Assembly (NCBI GenBank): GCA_947568835.1
Contig: OX387605.1
Coordinates: 17,674,418-17,738,417, forward strand
Reading direction: 5' to 3'
From: Protonemura montana
Lineage: Eukaryota; Arthropoda; Insecta; Plecoptera; Nemouridae
DNA length: 64,000 nt
In this document: positions 48,723 to 60,769 of the stretch, one piece after another
Layout: every line of letters begins with the position of its first letter
Numbering within the stretch: the stretch's first letter is position 1
Notes under the pieces: generated by a model
The model's input: the letters and a program-made list of their open reading frames with translations, nothing else
Databases searched by the model: none
Told to the model about the DNA's origin: nothing
Program-made: the position numbers and the translations under genes

Positions 48723-49305
48723 CCTCGGGCAGCTGTCCACTTTGTTTGCGCTCTCAATTGGCCTCGGCCCGAGCTGGCAAACATTTTGCTCCAATTGCGC
48801 ATTCCATTCGACACTCGTTAATTTCATTCAAGCCGCGGCATATCTTGTTTGAACCCACTGGAGTACCAGCTAAATCTAACGTATATAAATTGCAATTGTG
48901 TTCCACTGGGCGAAATACCCAAGTTAGGTTAAATATGAATTTGGAGTTTTTTAATCAGTTTTCGGACAGCAGTTTTCAAGAGATGAGTTGTATTTTGCAA
49001 GGTTTTAAACTTGTATTTCGGCAATGTTTCACATGTTTGAACCATGCTACTCTAACAACGCCAAAGCGCAAACGAGATTAGTCATTTCAATTCGAATATT
49101 TGTCTAAATTTACTCACTAATTAGATAATCTGGCACCTTTTTCCAAACGCCCTGGCAGCCTCCTCATCCAATGCTTTTAAGCATTTTCTTGTGAGTTGCG
49201 ATCTTGCACACCCAGCGTCGAGGCTAGGGGGTCCAAAGGGGGAGGGTGGATGGCGTGAGAGGGTTCCACTCTGCAATCTCCGTTGTTGAAGTGATATACG
49301 AGGGA

Positions 49306-49315
49306 GGTTCGAACC
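49306..49315. promoter_or_regulatory. B-box-like GGTTCGAACC
   Basis: The word is palindromic, so either strand could be meant. On minus, AGGGGTTCGAACCTCCC gives a partial T-arm. No A box at the right spacing is visible, so this is at best a SINE remnant. Confidence 0.2.
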
Positions 49316-50554
49316 CCTGTCCTCTTGCTACACTAAACTAACTTCTACGCTGGTACTCCGCGGGCTAGCTGGCTGGCTTGCTCGGGTGGTTGCCGTTCTA
49401 GCTCGACTTGCTTGCATGGGTATTGTGTTATGTGCGGTTATATTGGGTTTGGCATGTGGCCTAAAACACAAAGACGCGCTTTCACGCATTCTTAACGGGT
49501 AAAAAACATCGGCTAAGCACGAACGTGTTAAGCGCCAGAAATCGTTACCGTACAAAGATGAACAATAACACAACACTAGATTCGGGATGTTGTGGCAAGA
49601 TGTGACGTCACGTTGCGATGTCTGCAAGCCGTGGACTAGGACAAGACGATTTAATTAACTACCACCCTGGGTTAATCACGCTCCAAGCAAATGCTGGGAT
49701 CCAGAACCGCACTAGCTGCACCATAAGGGACTTATTCGGTGTAAGTCGAGGCACTTTACCTGTCCGTTGAAGCTACGTGTAATTCGGAAGTACTTCTAAT
49801 ATCTAAAGAAATTTTTAAAGAAGTATCAAACTAAAACTAAAACTGTTCATTCAAAACGGAATTCAGCAGATCACCTAAACACAGTCCACAGAAAAATTTC
49901 GTTACTTTATGCTGTTTACGAATTTCCAATTCCGAATAGAGAAATAAAGAGACAGAAAACGTCTTGACCTCTTTTTTGCGATCGATTCAATTAAATTCAG
50001 TGACGAAATGTGTGTTAGGTAATTATTTACGGTTGTTTAGCGAATGCCAGAAGCAATTAACTTCTTTTCTTCAAGAAAGTAACTCGAATTGTATAATAGT
50101 TTTATGTGTTTTGTTAGGCTACCATGGAAAAAAAAGAAGCGGGAGCGAAAAGTTTATTGTTTCTTCAGTGTTTTTCAGAGGACACATTTAGTAGGAATGT
50201 AGTTTGCAACTGTCTCGCGCTACGCTGTTGGGCGGGGAATAGACATTTCGTCGCCTCTCAAAAATCTGCTCTCCCTTTGACCGAGATTACTTAAAGCGCC
50301 TGCTGCGCCATTTTTCTCCAGCTGTCAACGACAGGATTGCCGGTTGCCAGTCCTTTTCGTCAACCATTTTCGCAAAAGAAGAAAATAAATAATCGTCATG
50401 GCCAGCCTAATATATTTGCTCCAGTTTGTAGAGAAAAATACAGCGATATACAGGGTATAGTTGTAACCCTAGGTCCAGTGAATTCAGATCGAAACGTTGT
50501 TTGTTATAGATTGACCGGATATTAAATTTAGAGGCGCATTCTTGGTTCAAACGG

Positions 50555-50593
50555 CCCCTCTCACAGCCCCTCTCACAGCCCCTCTCACAGCCC
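50555..50593. repeat. 12-bp tandem repeat, 3.25 copies
   Basis: CCCCTCTCACAG is repeated three times perfectly, followed by CCC. Confidence 0.95.
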
Positions 50594-53114
50594 AATATCA
50601 GACAGCAAATGTTGAACGCCTATGTACCAATCAGTTACGTTCTAGTTTACCTAACGCTTATTTAACCTTCGTTGTGCTATGAAATTTTAGCTTTTAAATT
50701 CATAAATATAATATTTTAAAAACTAAGCGGAATTACTAAAATTCCTCTTTATACAGCAGCAAAAATAAAAATCAGTCCAGCTGTTGCAAAAATTGTCAGT
50801 TACTTTCAGGTTTAGAATAAAAAATTATGCTTTGGATTGGGAAAGTAGACAACATTCATCTTCTTACATCTGTGTTCTTACCTTAATTAAAAGCCACTCA
50901 GGAAATCCTAGCGTTACAAATATTCTCGTGTGCGTAAATCCAATTCTCAGCACTAAACTATCTGTAAAAAAATATCGCCTATTTGAAGCGACGTTTCTTC
51001 GGACTTAAAAATGTGACTGTTAGCCATTGAGGTTCGCGACCTACTGATAGTTGTGGGTCGATCGCTTTCCAAGGCCTCACAAGTTTTCAACCATAACCCT
51101 CTCTGATCGATATATAACAAAAACATACAGAATTCACGGGTAAGCCACAATAATAACCAAAGGGTCATTCTCTACCAGTGAAATGATATTATTATCCTTA
51201 ACTTTATATCGAATTTTACGAGAACTGTAATGTATTTTGGTTGAAACGAATATCATCCATCTTTTTTCAAGTGGTTTACTATTCTTTGATCTCGTAATGA
51301 AACTTTTTACTAGAATGACCTACACTGGAATTTCCATGACCTGAAAGCCCAAGAGATTTATTTTGTCCGGCATCCGGAGTAAGACGAGCTATCAGCTTGA
51401 ATGCAAACACTGAGAGGAATGCCGACTATTCTCATTGCGGACGAGAATGTAATGCAAGTAAGGCGTGAGTGTCACATACCTTACATTCATTGTTCAGACA
51501 AGAATTCTTAGTTTTACAGCGTAGGGGAACGAGCACGAAGATGGGCAGGACTCAATCAGAACAGCGATATGAATGTATGGAAGACTGGCTTACTTTGAAA
51601 ATTTGATTTTATCAAAAAGACGCACTGGAATAATTCGATATATAAAAAAACTATCAAACACTTACATGGTAATTAAATGGTAATTAATTGAATTCAGAGA
51701 CGTGACATAGAATGTTTGATATTTAGAACTGAAGTATAACCAGATTATAATGCTGGTGAATTTCAACCAATTTAAATAGATTTTAACATTGGGTAGTAAT
51801 AATAATGTACTTGCCTAAGGGCAAGAGAGCAGGGAATCTGGTTTGGACCCGAAAACACATTTGAGGGACATATCTGCGTGCGCCTAAAAAAAGTGTATTT
51901 AGTTTGGAAAAATCAGTTCTGTATTTTCATGTTTTCATTCTTGCCTGGAGGTTCTGGACTATACGGGCCACGTATTAACAAGGTATCAAAAGTCAAAATA
52001 TTTTCCAATACATATCTTGTCTACATTGAATTTCAGTGAACGCGTACCAGAGAAAAAGCAGAAAACTGTTTTTCCTGAAAGGATTTCTCAATAATGTTAT
52101 TCTTACTTCACATATAAAAATATGCAATTTATGCCTTTTTTCCAGCTCTTCTGAAAATTCGTTAGATGAAATAAATATAAAAACGAAACTCTATATTAAA
52201 AAGTGTCTTTTGTAAACACTCCAGTTACATTTTTGTCTTCAATCTCAATGCAATAAAATTGTAATGCATACAGAACTCTTGCTGAATTTTAGACAATGTT
52301 CTGTAGGTATGGAAGAAAAGCGAATACTGGTTGAAATTTCTTTACATAGCGAGTAATACTGGGCTGAGAATGTAAGAAAATTTTGATATTATGGAATATG
52401 ATACCATTACTCACATGCTCTTGTCAAAGAACTAAAACCTCGAGCGACTATTCTTTTAATAAAAAAATCATTTAAAAAAAATAAAGCCGCAACCCCCAGA
52501 AGTGATCAGCAAGGCAACGTTCAATTTTCATGCGACATCGTACACCATCTTCCTCGAGTCGAAATTAAATCTCTAAGAATTAATAAAATGTCGCGGAGGG
52601 AACTCGTCGGAAATTGAAACAAAAGGACATATATTTTTTTCAGTCAGTGTTATCTTTGTAAGGAAATGAAGGCAAGCTCCATTAAGTCAAAAGCTCATCA
52701 CACTCATGGGCTGCAGAACACGTTCCGCATTGCGGGGACAAGAGATGACACCGCATTTTTTCCTTTCTTGGCTTCATGCTTGTCTTGTTTTAAAAAAATG
52801 TTTAAAAAAAACGCACACAATTATAGAACAAAGCAAACCCAAGTTTGATTTGACAGGGGGAAAACAAGTTTTAACTGATATGTTATAGTAATGGATGGTT
52901 AATTAAGGGATCATCCATTGCATGTATTTGATCAATTAGTCGCAGTCGTGTATCAAAAATTTTAATCAACAACCGACTTTGTATTAAATCATAAAGTTAT
53001 CCTTTATTTATTTTTTGGTTTTTTTTTAATTGCACCAACACCGCTAGCTAATTAAAAGCGGGGCTGTTCAGTTTTAATTTATTTTTATTAAAGAGCTATT
53101 TTAATTATTTAAGT

Positions 53115-53279
53115 ATGTCTGGATGTAACACCGCGGAGGTTCTAGTTATTAACTTCGCTGTATGGTTTATAGTTCATATTGTGTACCAAATTACACGATT
53201 TATTACAGAAGAGGAAAGTTCTGGATTATCAATTAAAATGAAGCTTAAATCCGAAGTAGAGGAATTGGTTAAAAAATAA
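53115..53279 (+). CDS. 54-residue single-pass membrane microprotein, hypothetical
   Basis: An ATG with A at -3 opens 54 codons to TAA at 53277-53279. The product starts MSGCNTAE and has one hydrophobic segment (VLVINFAVWFIVHIVYQI, residues 9-26). It then carries an acidic EEE patch (32-34) and an amphipathic charged tail ending KSEVEELVKK that could form a short coiled coil. An AATAAA follows about 195 bp later, near 53474. The layout of one N-terminal membrane helix then a charged helix loosely recalls the start of GET1/WRB-type insertase subunits, but I see no continuation and do not claim homology. It could be a genuine short gene, an exon, or a lucky frame in AT-rich DNA. Confidence 0.28.
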   Translation: MSGCNTAEVLVINFAVWFIVHIVYQITRFITEEESSGLSIKMKLKSEVEELVKK

Positions 53280-53289
53280 GCATAAACGT

Positions 53290-55670
53290 GTGTTACCAGT
53301 AAAAATCATTTTTAAGTTAAATGAAGATCCGATGATATTAAAAGTATTCTTATTTCCTATAAAAAATGTCAATGCAAGATCCACAAAACAAATCTGAAGG
53401 TTAACCTAATTGATCACAGACGGTATTCAGATTTTTAGGGATTTTTACCATGGCAATATCACATTTACCTCTAAATAAATGGAAATAACAGAAAGCATTT
53501 TTTTTTACATCACTAGCATCACCTTAAGCAAACTGTGCTTTAGCCCAAAAATTTAATTCCATAAAGCACGAAAATCCAACAAAAAACAAAAATTGTAAAA
53601 TTTGACTGACTCTAATTTCATAAAAATATTTTATTTGTGCTAGTCGACGCGCCGCCATTTTGGCGTATTCAAAATCCACATTATAAATCTAGTGGGAAAG
53701 TCCCGATATTTAAATGTTTCCCCTGGAGAGCGGCGTCTCGGGCCAGCGTGAAACCATCCCTCATCTCTCTCCCTGCCCTTCCAACCCCAACCCGGGTACA
53801 ACCGAAGCTAGCGGCCGAAGCGGACGACACAAACCAAAATTATGCAATATATTTTCATTCTGTCTTGTTTGCCAGACCTTTTGTGTGCTATAGCGAGACC
53901 GATGACAAAAGCACTCGGACTGATGTTTGTGCAGTAAAAATAGCTCTTTGCTGCTTGAGATTTGTTTACTATATCAAGAAAAAAAAAAGATAGATTATAT
54001 TTCCCTCTCAAGGTCAATATCTTTAATTATGTTTATTTTATTAATAAAAATACTCTTAAGGCATCGTGATAACATAAGTAAGAACGACTTTCCATATTTC
54101 ACAAAATCAACCCTAAGAACAGAATAAATTTGTCTACAGAAAACTTCTTGGCAATAACCCACGCATCCACATCTTCGATAAAAGTGTTATGTCAAAGTAA
54201 AAAAGGCAAACACAGTGTTTAATTTTATTATCTGACACTTTTGTGTAGCTTGCCCGGTGCTACCTTTCGATCTTGACTCCCGGGCACTTTTCGCCGTGTG
54301 GTCCTTCCACTCTCCGTCGTCTGGCTCGAATGCAGAGGACATTTTTATTCTAGGTTGATTCATGTAACAGCCCTTTCGCCTTCTACTAACTTCCTCTTAT
54401 CTCATAATTCGCTTGACATGCGGCTCCAAACCAGAACATCGCCGAGAAATATGATACTTTGCACCCTATCGCTGGAATTTTACCACCCCCGTTCACCCAC
54501 CCACTTCCTTGCTATCGCCGCTCAGTTCCTTGGCCCCCTCCCTACCCACCCGTAACTCGTTAAAATGGAAATATCATTGCGTATTATTTAAATGTAATAT
54601 GCATCGTTGGTATGGTGATGACGAGAGTATTGAAAGAATTGTCTAGACGTCTCACGAATCGTGCTATTTTTTTTTCATTTTAGGCATATGCGTATAGAAA
54701 CTTGATGACAAGATATCATTTTCAGCTGAAAGAAAAATTCATTTTGGCAACCACTTTCATAGAAATATGTTAAGAAAACCTTCACGTCAAGAATAACGAA
54801 TTAAATGAGAATGTATGTTCATTTTTTACTTACAAATAGAAGGGCTTTTCGTGTGAGTAACTAGTTTGCAAACAGACATACCTGAAACAACAGGAGAATA
54901 AAATTAGTATAGTTCCGGTAGGATAAGGAGGTAAATTTTTACTCAACCTTGAGGTTCCGCCTCTTTTGTGGCCAACCTGTAGGGAAGTCATTCTCAGTTA
55001 GTATAAATGGAGCCGGACGAACGCCGTATCACAGTTGATCATATTCGAATGCCTCATGCCACTGAGTTTGTAGGGATAGTCCCCTTTTACACATTTTCGA
55101 CCAACTCATAAGCAATAAGTAATAAGCTAAAGCGTGCTAAAGCCTTAAAAATTGAATATGTGAAGATTTCTAGTGACAGCTCGCAACCTAGCTGCAAACA
55201 GCTGTTATGTTGGCAATTCTGTAATGGCTGCCGAACGAGAGAAAAAATAACAGAAAGAGTAAAAAAACAATTTTGATTAACAACAAATCAGTAAATATGT
55301 AAATAATTATTAACAAAACTATAAAACACTGTTTTCCAACGCTTTCAAATGTAAGCAACAGTAATTTTTTTTTTGAAGTAATTATTTCTCAAAACTTTTT
55401 TTTTTTTTTTTTTGCTTATTGGCAACATAATTTACCAACTTAAGTATAAGGCGAGTTTTTTACTATGTCAACAACCCATTTCTACTAACTAAAAAAGTGT
55501 GTTTTTTTTTTCAATTCTAAAGTTTAATAGTATACAAATATAGTTGATCAACTTCCTTGAACGATAATACTTCATATATATATGGTTCCTCCATCGACGA
55601 GCTTCAAATTGTCACAATTTCTATGCACTCAATTTTATTTCTTTAAAACTAAATTCTAGCCAACCGCAAA
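53290..55670. other. No recognised gene; promoter-like spot at 55.0 kb
   Basis: GC patches at 53640-53830 and 54240-54560 are open on plus (53637-53993 and 54298-54555) but unrecognised. The region ends in T-rich runs, including 18 T at 55396-55413, shortly before the tandem array. Confidence 0.5.
55002..55037 (+). promoter_or_regulatory. TATA plus initiator-like pair
   Basis: TATAAATG at 55002 is followed 29 bp later by ATCACAGTTG (55028-55037), resembling an arthropod initiator. A 20-codon frame starts at an ATG at 55050 (MPHATEFVGIVPF) and stops at 55112. No gene body is identified. Confidence 0.15.
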
Positions 55671-55675
55671 GGAAG

Positions 55676-57327
55676 CATGTACACATTGTCTCAATATTTT
55701 ATCTCAAGTCCTAGTGAGATGTATCCAGCATGTACACATTGTCTCAATATTTTATCTCAAGTCCTAGTGAGATGTATCCAGCATGTACACATTGTCTCAA
55801 TATTTTATCTCAAGTCCTAGTGAGATGTATCCAGCATGTACACATTGTCTCAATATTTTATCTCAAGTCCTAGTGAGATGTATCCAGCATGTACACATTG
55901 TCTCAATATTTTATCTCAAGTCCTAGTGAGATGTATCCAGCATGTGCACATTGTCTCAATATTTTATCTCAAGTCCTAGTGAGATGTATCCAGCATGTGC
56001 ACATTGTCTCAATATTTTATCTCAAGTCCTAGTGAGATGTATCCAGCATGTGCACATTGTCTCAATATTTTATCTCAAGTCCTAGTGAGATGTATCCAGC
56101 ATGTACACATTGTCTCAATATTTTATCTCAAGTCCTAGTGAGATGTATCCAGCATGTGCACATTGTCTCAATATTTTATCTCAAGTCCTAGTGAGATGTA
56201 TCCAGCATGTGCACATTGTCTCAATATTTTATCTCAAGTCCTAGTGAGATGTATCCAGCATGTGCACATTGTCTCAATATTTTATCTCAAGTCCTAGTGA
56301 GATGTATCCAGCATGTACACATTGTCTCAATATTTTATCTCAAGTCCTAGTGAGATGTATCCAGCATGTGCACATTGTCTCAATATTTTATCTCAAGTCC
56401 TAGTGAGATGTATCCAGCATGTACACATTGTCTCAATATTTTATCTCAAGTCCTAGTGAGATGTATCCAGCATGTGCACATTGTCTCAATATTTTATCTC
56501 AAGTCCTAGTGAGATGTATCCAGCATGTACACATTGTCTCAATATTTTATCTCAAGTCCTAGTGAGATGTATCCAGCATGTGCACATTGTCTCAATATTT
56601 TATCTCAAGTCCTAGTGAGATGTATCCAGCATGTACACATTGTCTCAATATTTTATCTCAAGTCCTAGTGAGATGTATCCAGCATGTACACATTGTCTCA
56701 ATATTTTATCTCAAGTCCTAGTGAGATGTATCCAGCATGTACACATTGTCTCAATATTTTATCTCAAGTCCTAGTGAGATGTATCCAGCATGTGCACATT
56801 GTCTCAATATTTTATCTCAAGTCCTAGTGAGATGTATCCAGCATGTGCACATTGTCTCAATATTTTATCTCAAGTCCTAGTGAGATGTATCCAGCATGTG
56901 CACATTGTCTCAATATTTTATCTCAAGTCCTAGTGAGATGTATCCAGCATGTGCACATTGTCTCAATATTTTGTCTCAAGTCCTAGTGAGATGTATCCAG
57001 CATGTGCACATTGTCTCAATATTTTATCTCAAGTCCTAGTGAGATGTATCCAGCATGTACACATTGTCTCAATATTTTATCTCAAGTCCTAGTGAGATGT
57101 ATCCAGCATGTACACATTGTCTCAATATTTTATCTCAAGTCCTAGTGAGATGTATCCAGCATGTACACATTGTCTCAATATGTTATCTCAAGTCCTAGTG
57201 AGATGTATCCAGCATGTACACATTGTCTCAATATTTTATCTCAAGTCCTAGTGAGATGTATCCAGCATGTACACATTGTCTCAATATTTTATCTCAAGTC
57301 CTAGTGAGATGTATCCAGCATGTGCAC
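55676..57327. repeat. 53-bp tandem array, 31 copies plus 9 bp
   Basis: Thirty-one full units of exactly 53 bp run head to tail from 55676 to 57318 with no indels, followed by a 9-bp partial unit. Each unit begins CATGTRCACATTGTCTC and ends GATGTATCCAG. Only three sites vary: R at unit position 6, one A-to-G at 56973 and one T-to-G at 57182. Each unit contains ATCTCA-AGTCCTAG-TGAGAT, a 6-bp stem with an 8-nt loop. In G units ATGTGCACAT is a perfect 10-bp palindrome, which A units lack. The unit length is not a multiple of three and all frames soon stop, so it does not encode a repeat protein. The near-identity implies recent expansion or homogenisation, or an assembly product. Confidence 0.97.
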
Positions 57328-57363
57328 CATGTTAAGTGCAGACACAGTGTTGTTGTTTACGAC

Positions 57364-57409
57364 GCATCATTCTGGGCATCGCGGCGTCGACGTCGACGCA
57401 GAATGATGC
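57364..57409. repeat. Inverted repeat around a 16-bp palindrome
   Basis: GCATCATTCTG (57364-57374) and CAGAATGATGC (57399-57409) are perfect 11-bp inverted arms. Between and overlapping them is GCGTCGACGTCGACGC (57384-57399), a perfect 16-bp palindrome. The structure begins 37 bp after the tandem array ends. Confidence 0.8.
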
Positions 57410-57419
57410 CCTAGGGACG

Positions 57420-60400
57420 CGACCTCTAGCGCACTCTTATTCACATACCTACAGATGCAGTTACCTCATATGGGACATACAAGAGCAAACCTCTCCGGGA
57501 ATTTCCTCTATTCCTATATTAGCTCACATCAAATATTATTGTCGCTATACTTGAAAAGAAGTATGCTCGTATACCATTACGTTGGCGGAGCATTTAAATT
57601 TTACGAATATTTTTAGTGTTTATGCGATTCAAGAAATATTTCATTACAGCATGACCTAATTATATCCTTTGTTGTTGCTACAGAAGTATGCTGTTTGAAA
57701 ATCCCTGGTTGTAGACCCTCCTCTTGGTACATGTGCAGAAAAACTAGGGAAATTCAAGAGCAATGTGCATTTTCGAGGAAATAACTAACGGAAAATTATT
57801 GGAAGGTATGAAAATCTAAAATTTTTTTTAATTACTAACACGTTTCTTTCCAATTTGTTGTCTTGTTAAAAGGTTTTCTGTGATCTGATCAATTTCAGGG
57901 CTCTGTCATTCCCCCCCCCCCCCCCCCCCCCCCTTTCACAGCAACGAACGGAAAACTCTCTTGTCTTTCATGTAGATCATACATTAAACATTCATGATTC
58001 ATTACACCGAGATGCCGTACAAATCGAATGCTCTAAGCGTATTGAATGCAATGCCAGATGAAAGGAGCTTCTTAAGGAATTCATTTTCAGGAGGTCGTAA
58101 CTCACCGAAGCAGCAGCCGCCGTTGCTGCCTCGTCTCCTGAAATGTGTTTCTTTCCTCTCACTAGCTCCACTATTGAGCTCATCTATAAAACATATCGCA
58201 ACACGAAGCAAATGAGTTGTATTTGAGATCGAGACGGTACTTGGCACTTAAAGACGGCACTGTTAACGAGACAATAAAAGAATACGCGTTACAAGAAGAT
58301 ATAAAGATCTATATCCGCTTAGTTGAATGAATTATGTACAATTTAATCTATTTGTTTGTGCCGTGTAGTTCCCCATACGGAGGAAATTAAAGAGCGGTGA
58401 CGCTGTTCAGGATTCAGGACTCGTTTCGTGGCTGCATATAAGGACGCTACACATGAGCACCTAGAGATGATTATACTCTTGCTATAAAGGTGGAAAGTTG
58501 ATGTCATTAAAAGCAGATTTTCCCTAATGCAAGCTTTACATATATGATATTGCAGAGGAACAGGTAATGAGCACAGCAATTTTGCGTTGCAGGAATATCG
58601 AGAGGGTTTCTTTTAGATGGCCGGCTACGAGCATTATGTAAATATCGGGTATCTTCCATCTGGAATTATCGTATCAGGGAGTAATAGTGAAATGGGTCGA
58701 GTGGTATTAAGGGTGATGGGCGGTTTCTTACAATGATACATGGTATCGATTTGAACGGAAACCACCGTTTATCACTGTCATTCGAAAAGCATCTTTTTCA
58801 ATCGTGATTGGCCTGCTTTTGACGCAAAGTCGATTTCAATACGTATGATTTTTTTTTCAAATTGATATTATATGATCATGGTATATCGATTACTGCATAA
58901 ACATAGTCTCTATCAATGTCAGGGTAGGTGAAGCAAACATAACCATGATTAATAGAAATCTGACAGAGCTAAATAATCCGCTATATTGATGTTGGCTTAT
59001 TTACAATTTTTCACATGACAAAAGTAAAATCGAAGATAAATAATTCGTAAGTTAATCATTTGTGTTTGTATTCTTTGAGAAGCTAGAAAAACCGACACGA
59101 CCGAAGTTTTAAGTTCTAATTTACTACAAAGACGGAAATAAAAATTCTCGCCGTCGCTCATCCTGAAAGAATAAAGGAAAATCTCTCTTTTATTTTGTGC
59201 ACATCAAATACCCTTTTGTACAAGATGACAAAAACTTTGTTGAACCAAATGCGAAATTACGCGCAAATGAAAAGTACCCGAGAGCACTGGCATGCACTCA
59301 GACCACGTGTTATCTGTATGCAAATGTGCAGCCTTTCAGCCCCAACTCTAGCCACCCTCGAGTGTGTGTGTATTTCCTCTAAATGAACCCTTCTCAACGG
59401 AATATAACGACAACATCTGTTTATAATCTGTCATGTTGGCACACGTATTGTTCTCTGCTAAATAAACTGTTATTTCACCGAGCGATTTTCATTTCAACCA
59501 CCCGAAAAGTTATTACTAGAAACGTGACGTCACGAAATATTTTCCAAACAAAAGTGTAGTTGCAGGGAAATGCTTAAATAATGTCTGTGCCATGTTTAAT
59601 TTATAAATCTGGCAATCGCGGTCAGCCTTATGTTATAATGACCGTCACTACACAATGTTCTGAGTGAAGGATGCTTCGAGGAAAGCGTGTTTAGTGGAAA
59701 ATCGAGTCCTATGGGTGTGTGTGTTTGTGTGCAGGGACCGAGGTGTGTGTGACAAACTTATATCGTTTCCATGTGTCGAACAACTTGAGCACTAATTAAT
59801 TTATGTTCCCTAACAACAACGCTGCACTGGCTTAATTAGCTATGGATCAAATGCACTCGAGCACGCTTCGAGGCTTGATTATATATAAATAAACGCGCAT
59901 AATATGCTTTTACTAATTTCTAATTAGCCAAGATAATGCTATTTTATGAATTATAAAGTCCAGTATTTTTCTTTGTCGAAATTGCTTATGAAAATATAAT
60001 GCAACTTACCATGTAACCAACACTCGTGGGTAAAAAGTAGCAAAGAAGCTTGCAGTTTGCATGCATTTTACCACGTTACAGTGACATTGTGCACCCATGC
60101 TAAGGAGGTCAAATTATTCATAGACTGTTAATTTCAAACCACACAGATTAGTGCTGTCTTCAACCCCTATTATTCTTCTTATGAAGCGTAAACGCAAGCA
60201 TGTGTAATGGTACCTATGAGGATCGTAAATGCATTTTTATCTTACAATACGTAAAAATAAATGTAGTAGGTATTAATAATAGGTGATCTTCCATATTATA
60301 TGGTGTGTTTTCGTTACAACGTTGTAAAAGTTAACGTTCCAAGCGTAATCCAGTTTTGCTAGTCTTATCGGGAAGTTTCCGTGTGAAAGCATGTAGTTCC

Positions 60401-60610
60401 TTAGAGAGACGGCTTTGCTGCATTGTGCATTCACAATTTGCATAGTCCTGGCAAATACTGGGATGGATACTGAGATGATCCCAAAACATAGCAAGTACTT
60501 GTCAGGTACGTACATGATAATGCGGATAATATTAACAGGGTTCTTTGTAAATAGGATCATAATTGAACTGAAATTTCAACAGCTTGTGACTAGGACAATG
60601 GAAAGATAAG
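57420..60610. other. No recognised gene
   Basis: AT-rich. The minus frames 57992-58183 and 58002-58247 overlap a plus frame at 57994-58215; all are unrecognised. A GT-rich run lies near 59714-59731. Confidence 0.5.
57911..57933. repeat. Poly-C run of 23
   Basis: Twenty-three consecutive C residues. The complementary strand is a G-run able to form a quadruplex, and length errors are likely. Confidence 0.95.
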
Positions 60611-60620
60611 CGAAACCTGG

Positions 60621-60737
60621 CACTTCCATCAAGGAACGGCACTTCCACTCGAGGCTCACCACCTCCACTCGAGGGAAGGCAGTTTCAACAAGGAATGGAA
60701 CCTCCTCTCAAGGAACGGCACCTCCACTCAAACATGG
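60621..60737. repeat. Degenerate ~20-bp tandem repeat, six copies
   Basis: Units of 19-20 bp close to CACCTCCACTCAAGGAACGG start near 60621, 60640, 60660, 60680, 60699 and 60719, with substitutions in each. This is an older minisatellite than the 53-bp array. Confidence 0.8.
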
Positions 60738-60769
60738 CAAACATTCAAATGTTCTCCGGAGCATTTACT

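Larger units (their letters stand above)
49090..53100. other. No recognised gene
   Basis: A GC patch at 49190-49440 holds a B-box-like word. The rest is AT-rich with chance frames. CGCCATTTTTCTCC at 50306 is one of several GCCATTTT words in the window (also about 21273, 43943, 48124, 48364 and 53651). Confidence 0.5.

Noticed and set aside
48611-49081. 156-codon plus frame
   Set aside because: Its open length depends on the CGTCGG minisatellite, which gives nine arginines in a row. The overlapping frame is also open and no domain is seen.
54950-55085. Another diverged copy of the 21/34 kb repeat
   Set aside because: GAGGTTCCGCC and GAGTTTGTAGGG resemble the element boxes only loosely and spacing does not fit.
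55676-57327. CRISPR array
   Set aside because: The 53-bp units are directly contiguous with no unique spacers, and the host is a eukaryote. It is a tandem minisatellite.
57214-57414. Repeat-encoded protein frame at the array end
   Set aside because: The unit length of 53 bp shifts frame in every unit and stops recur, so no repeat protein is maintained.
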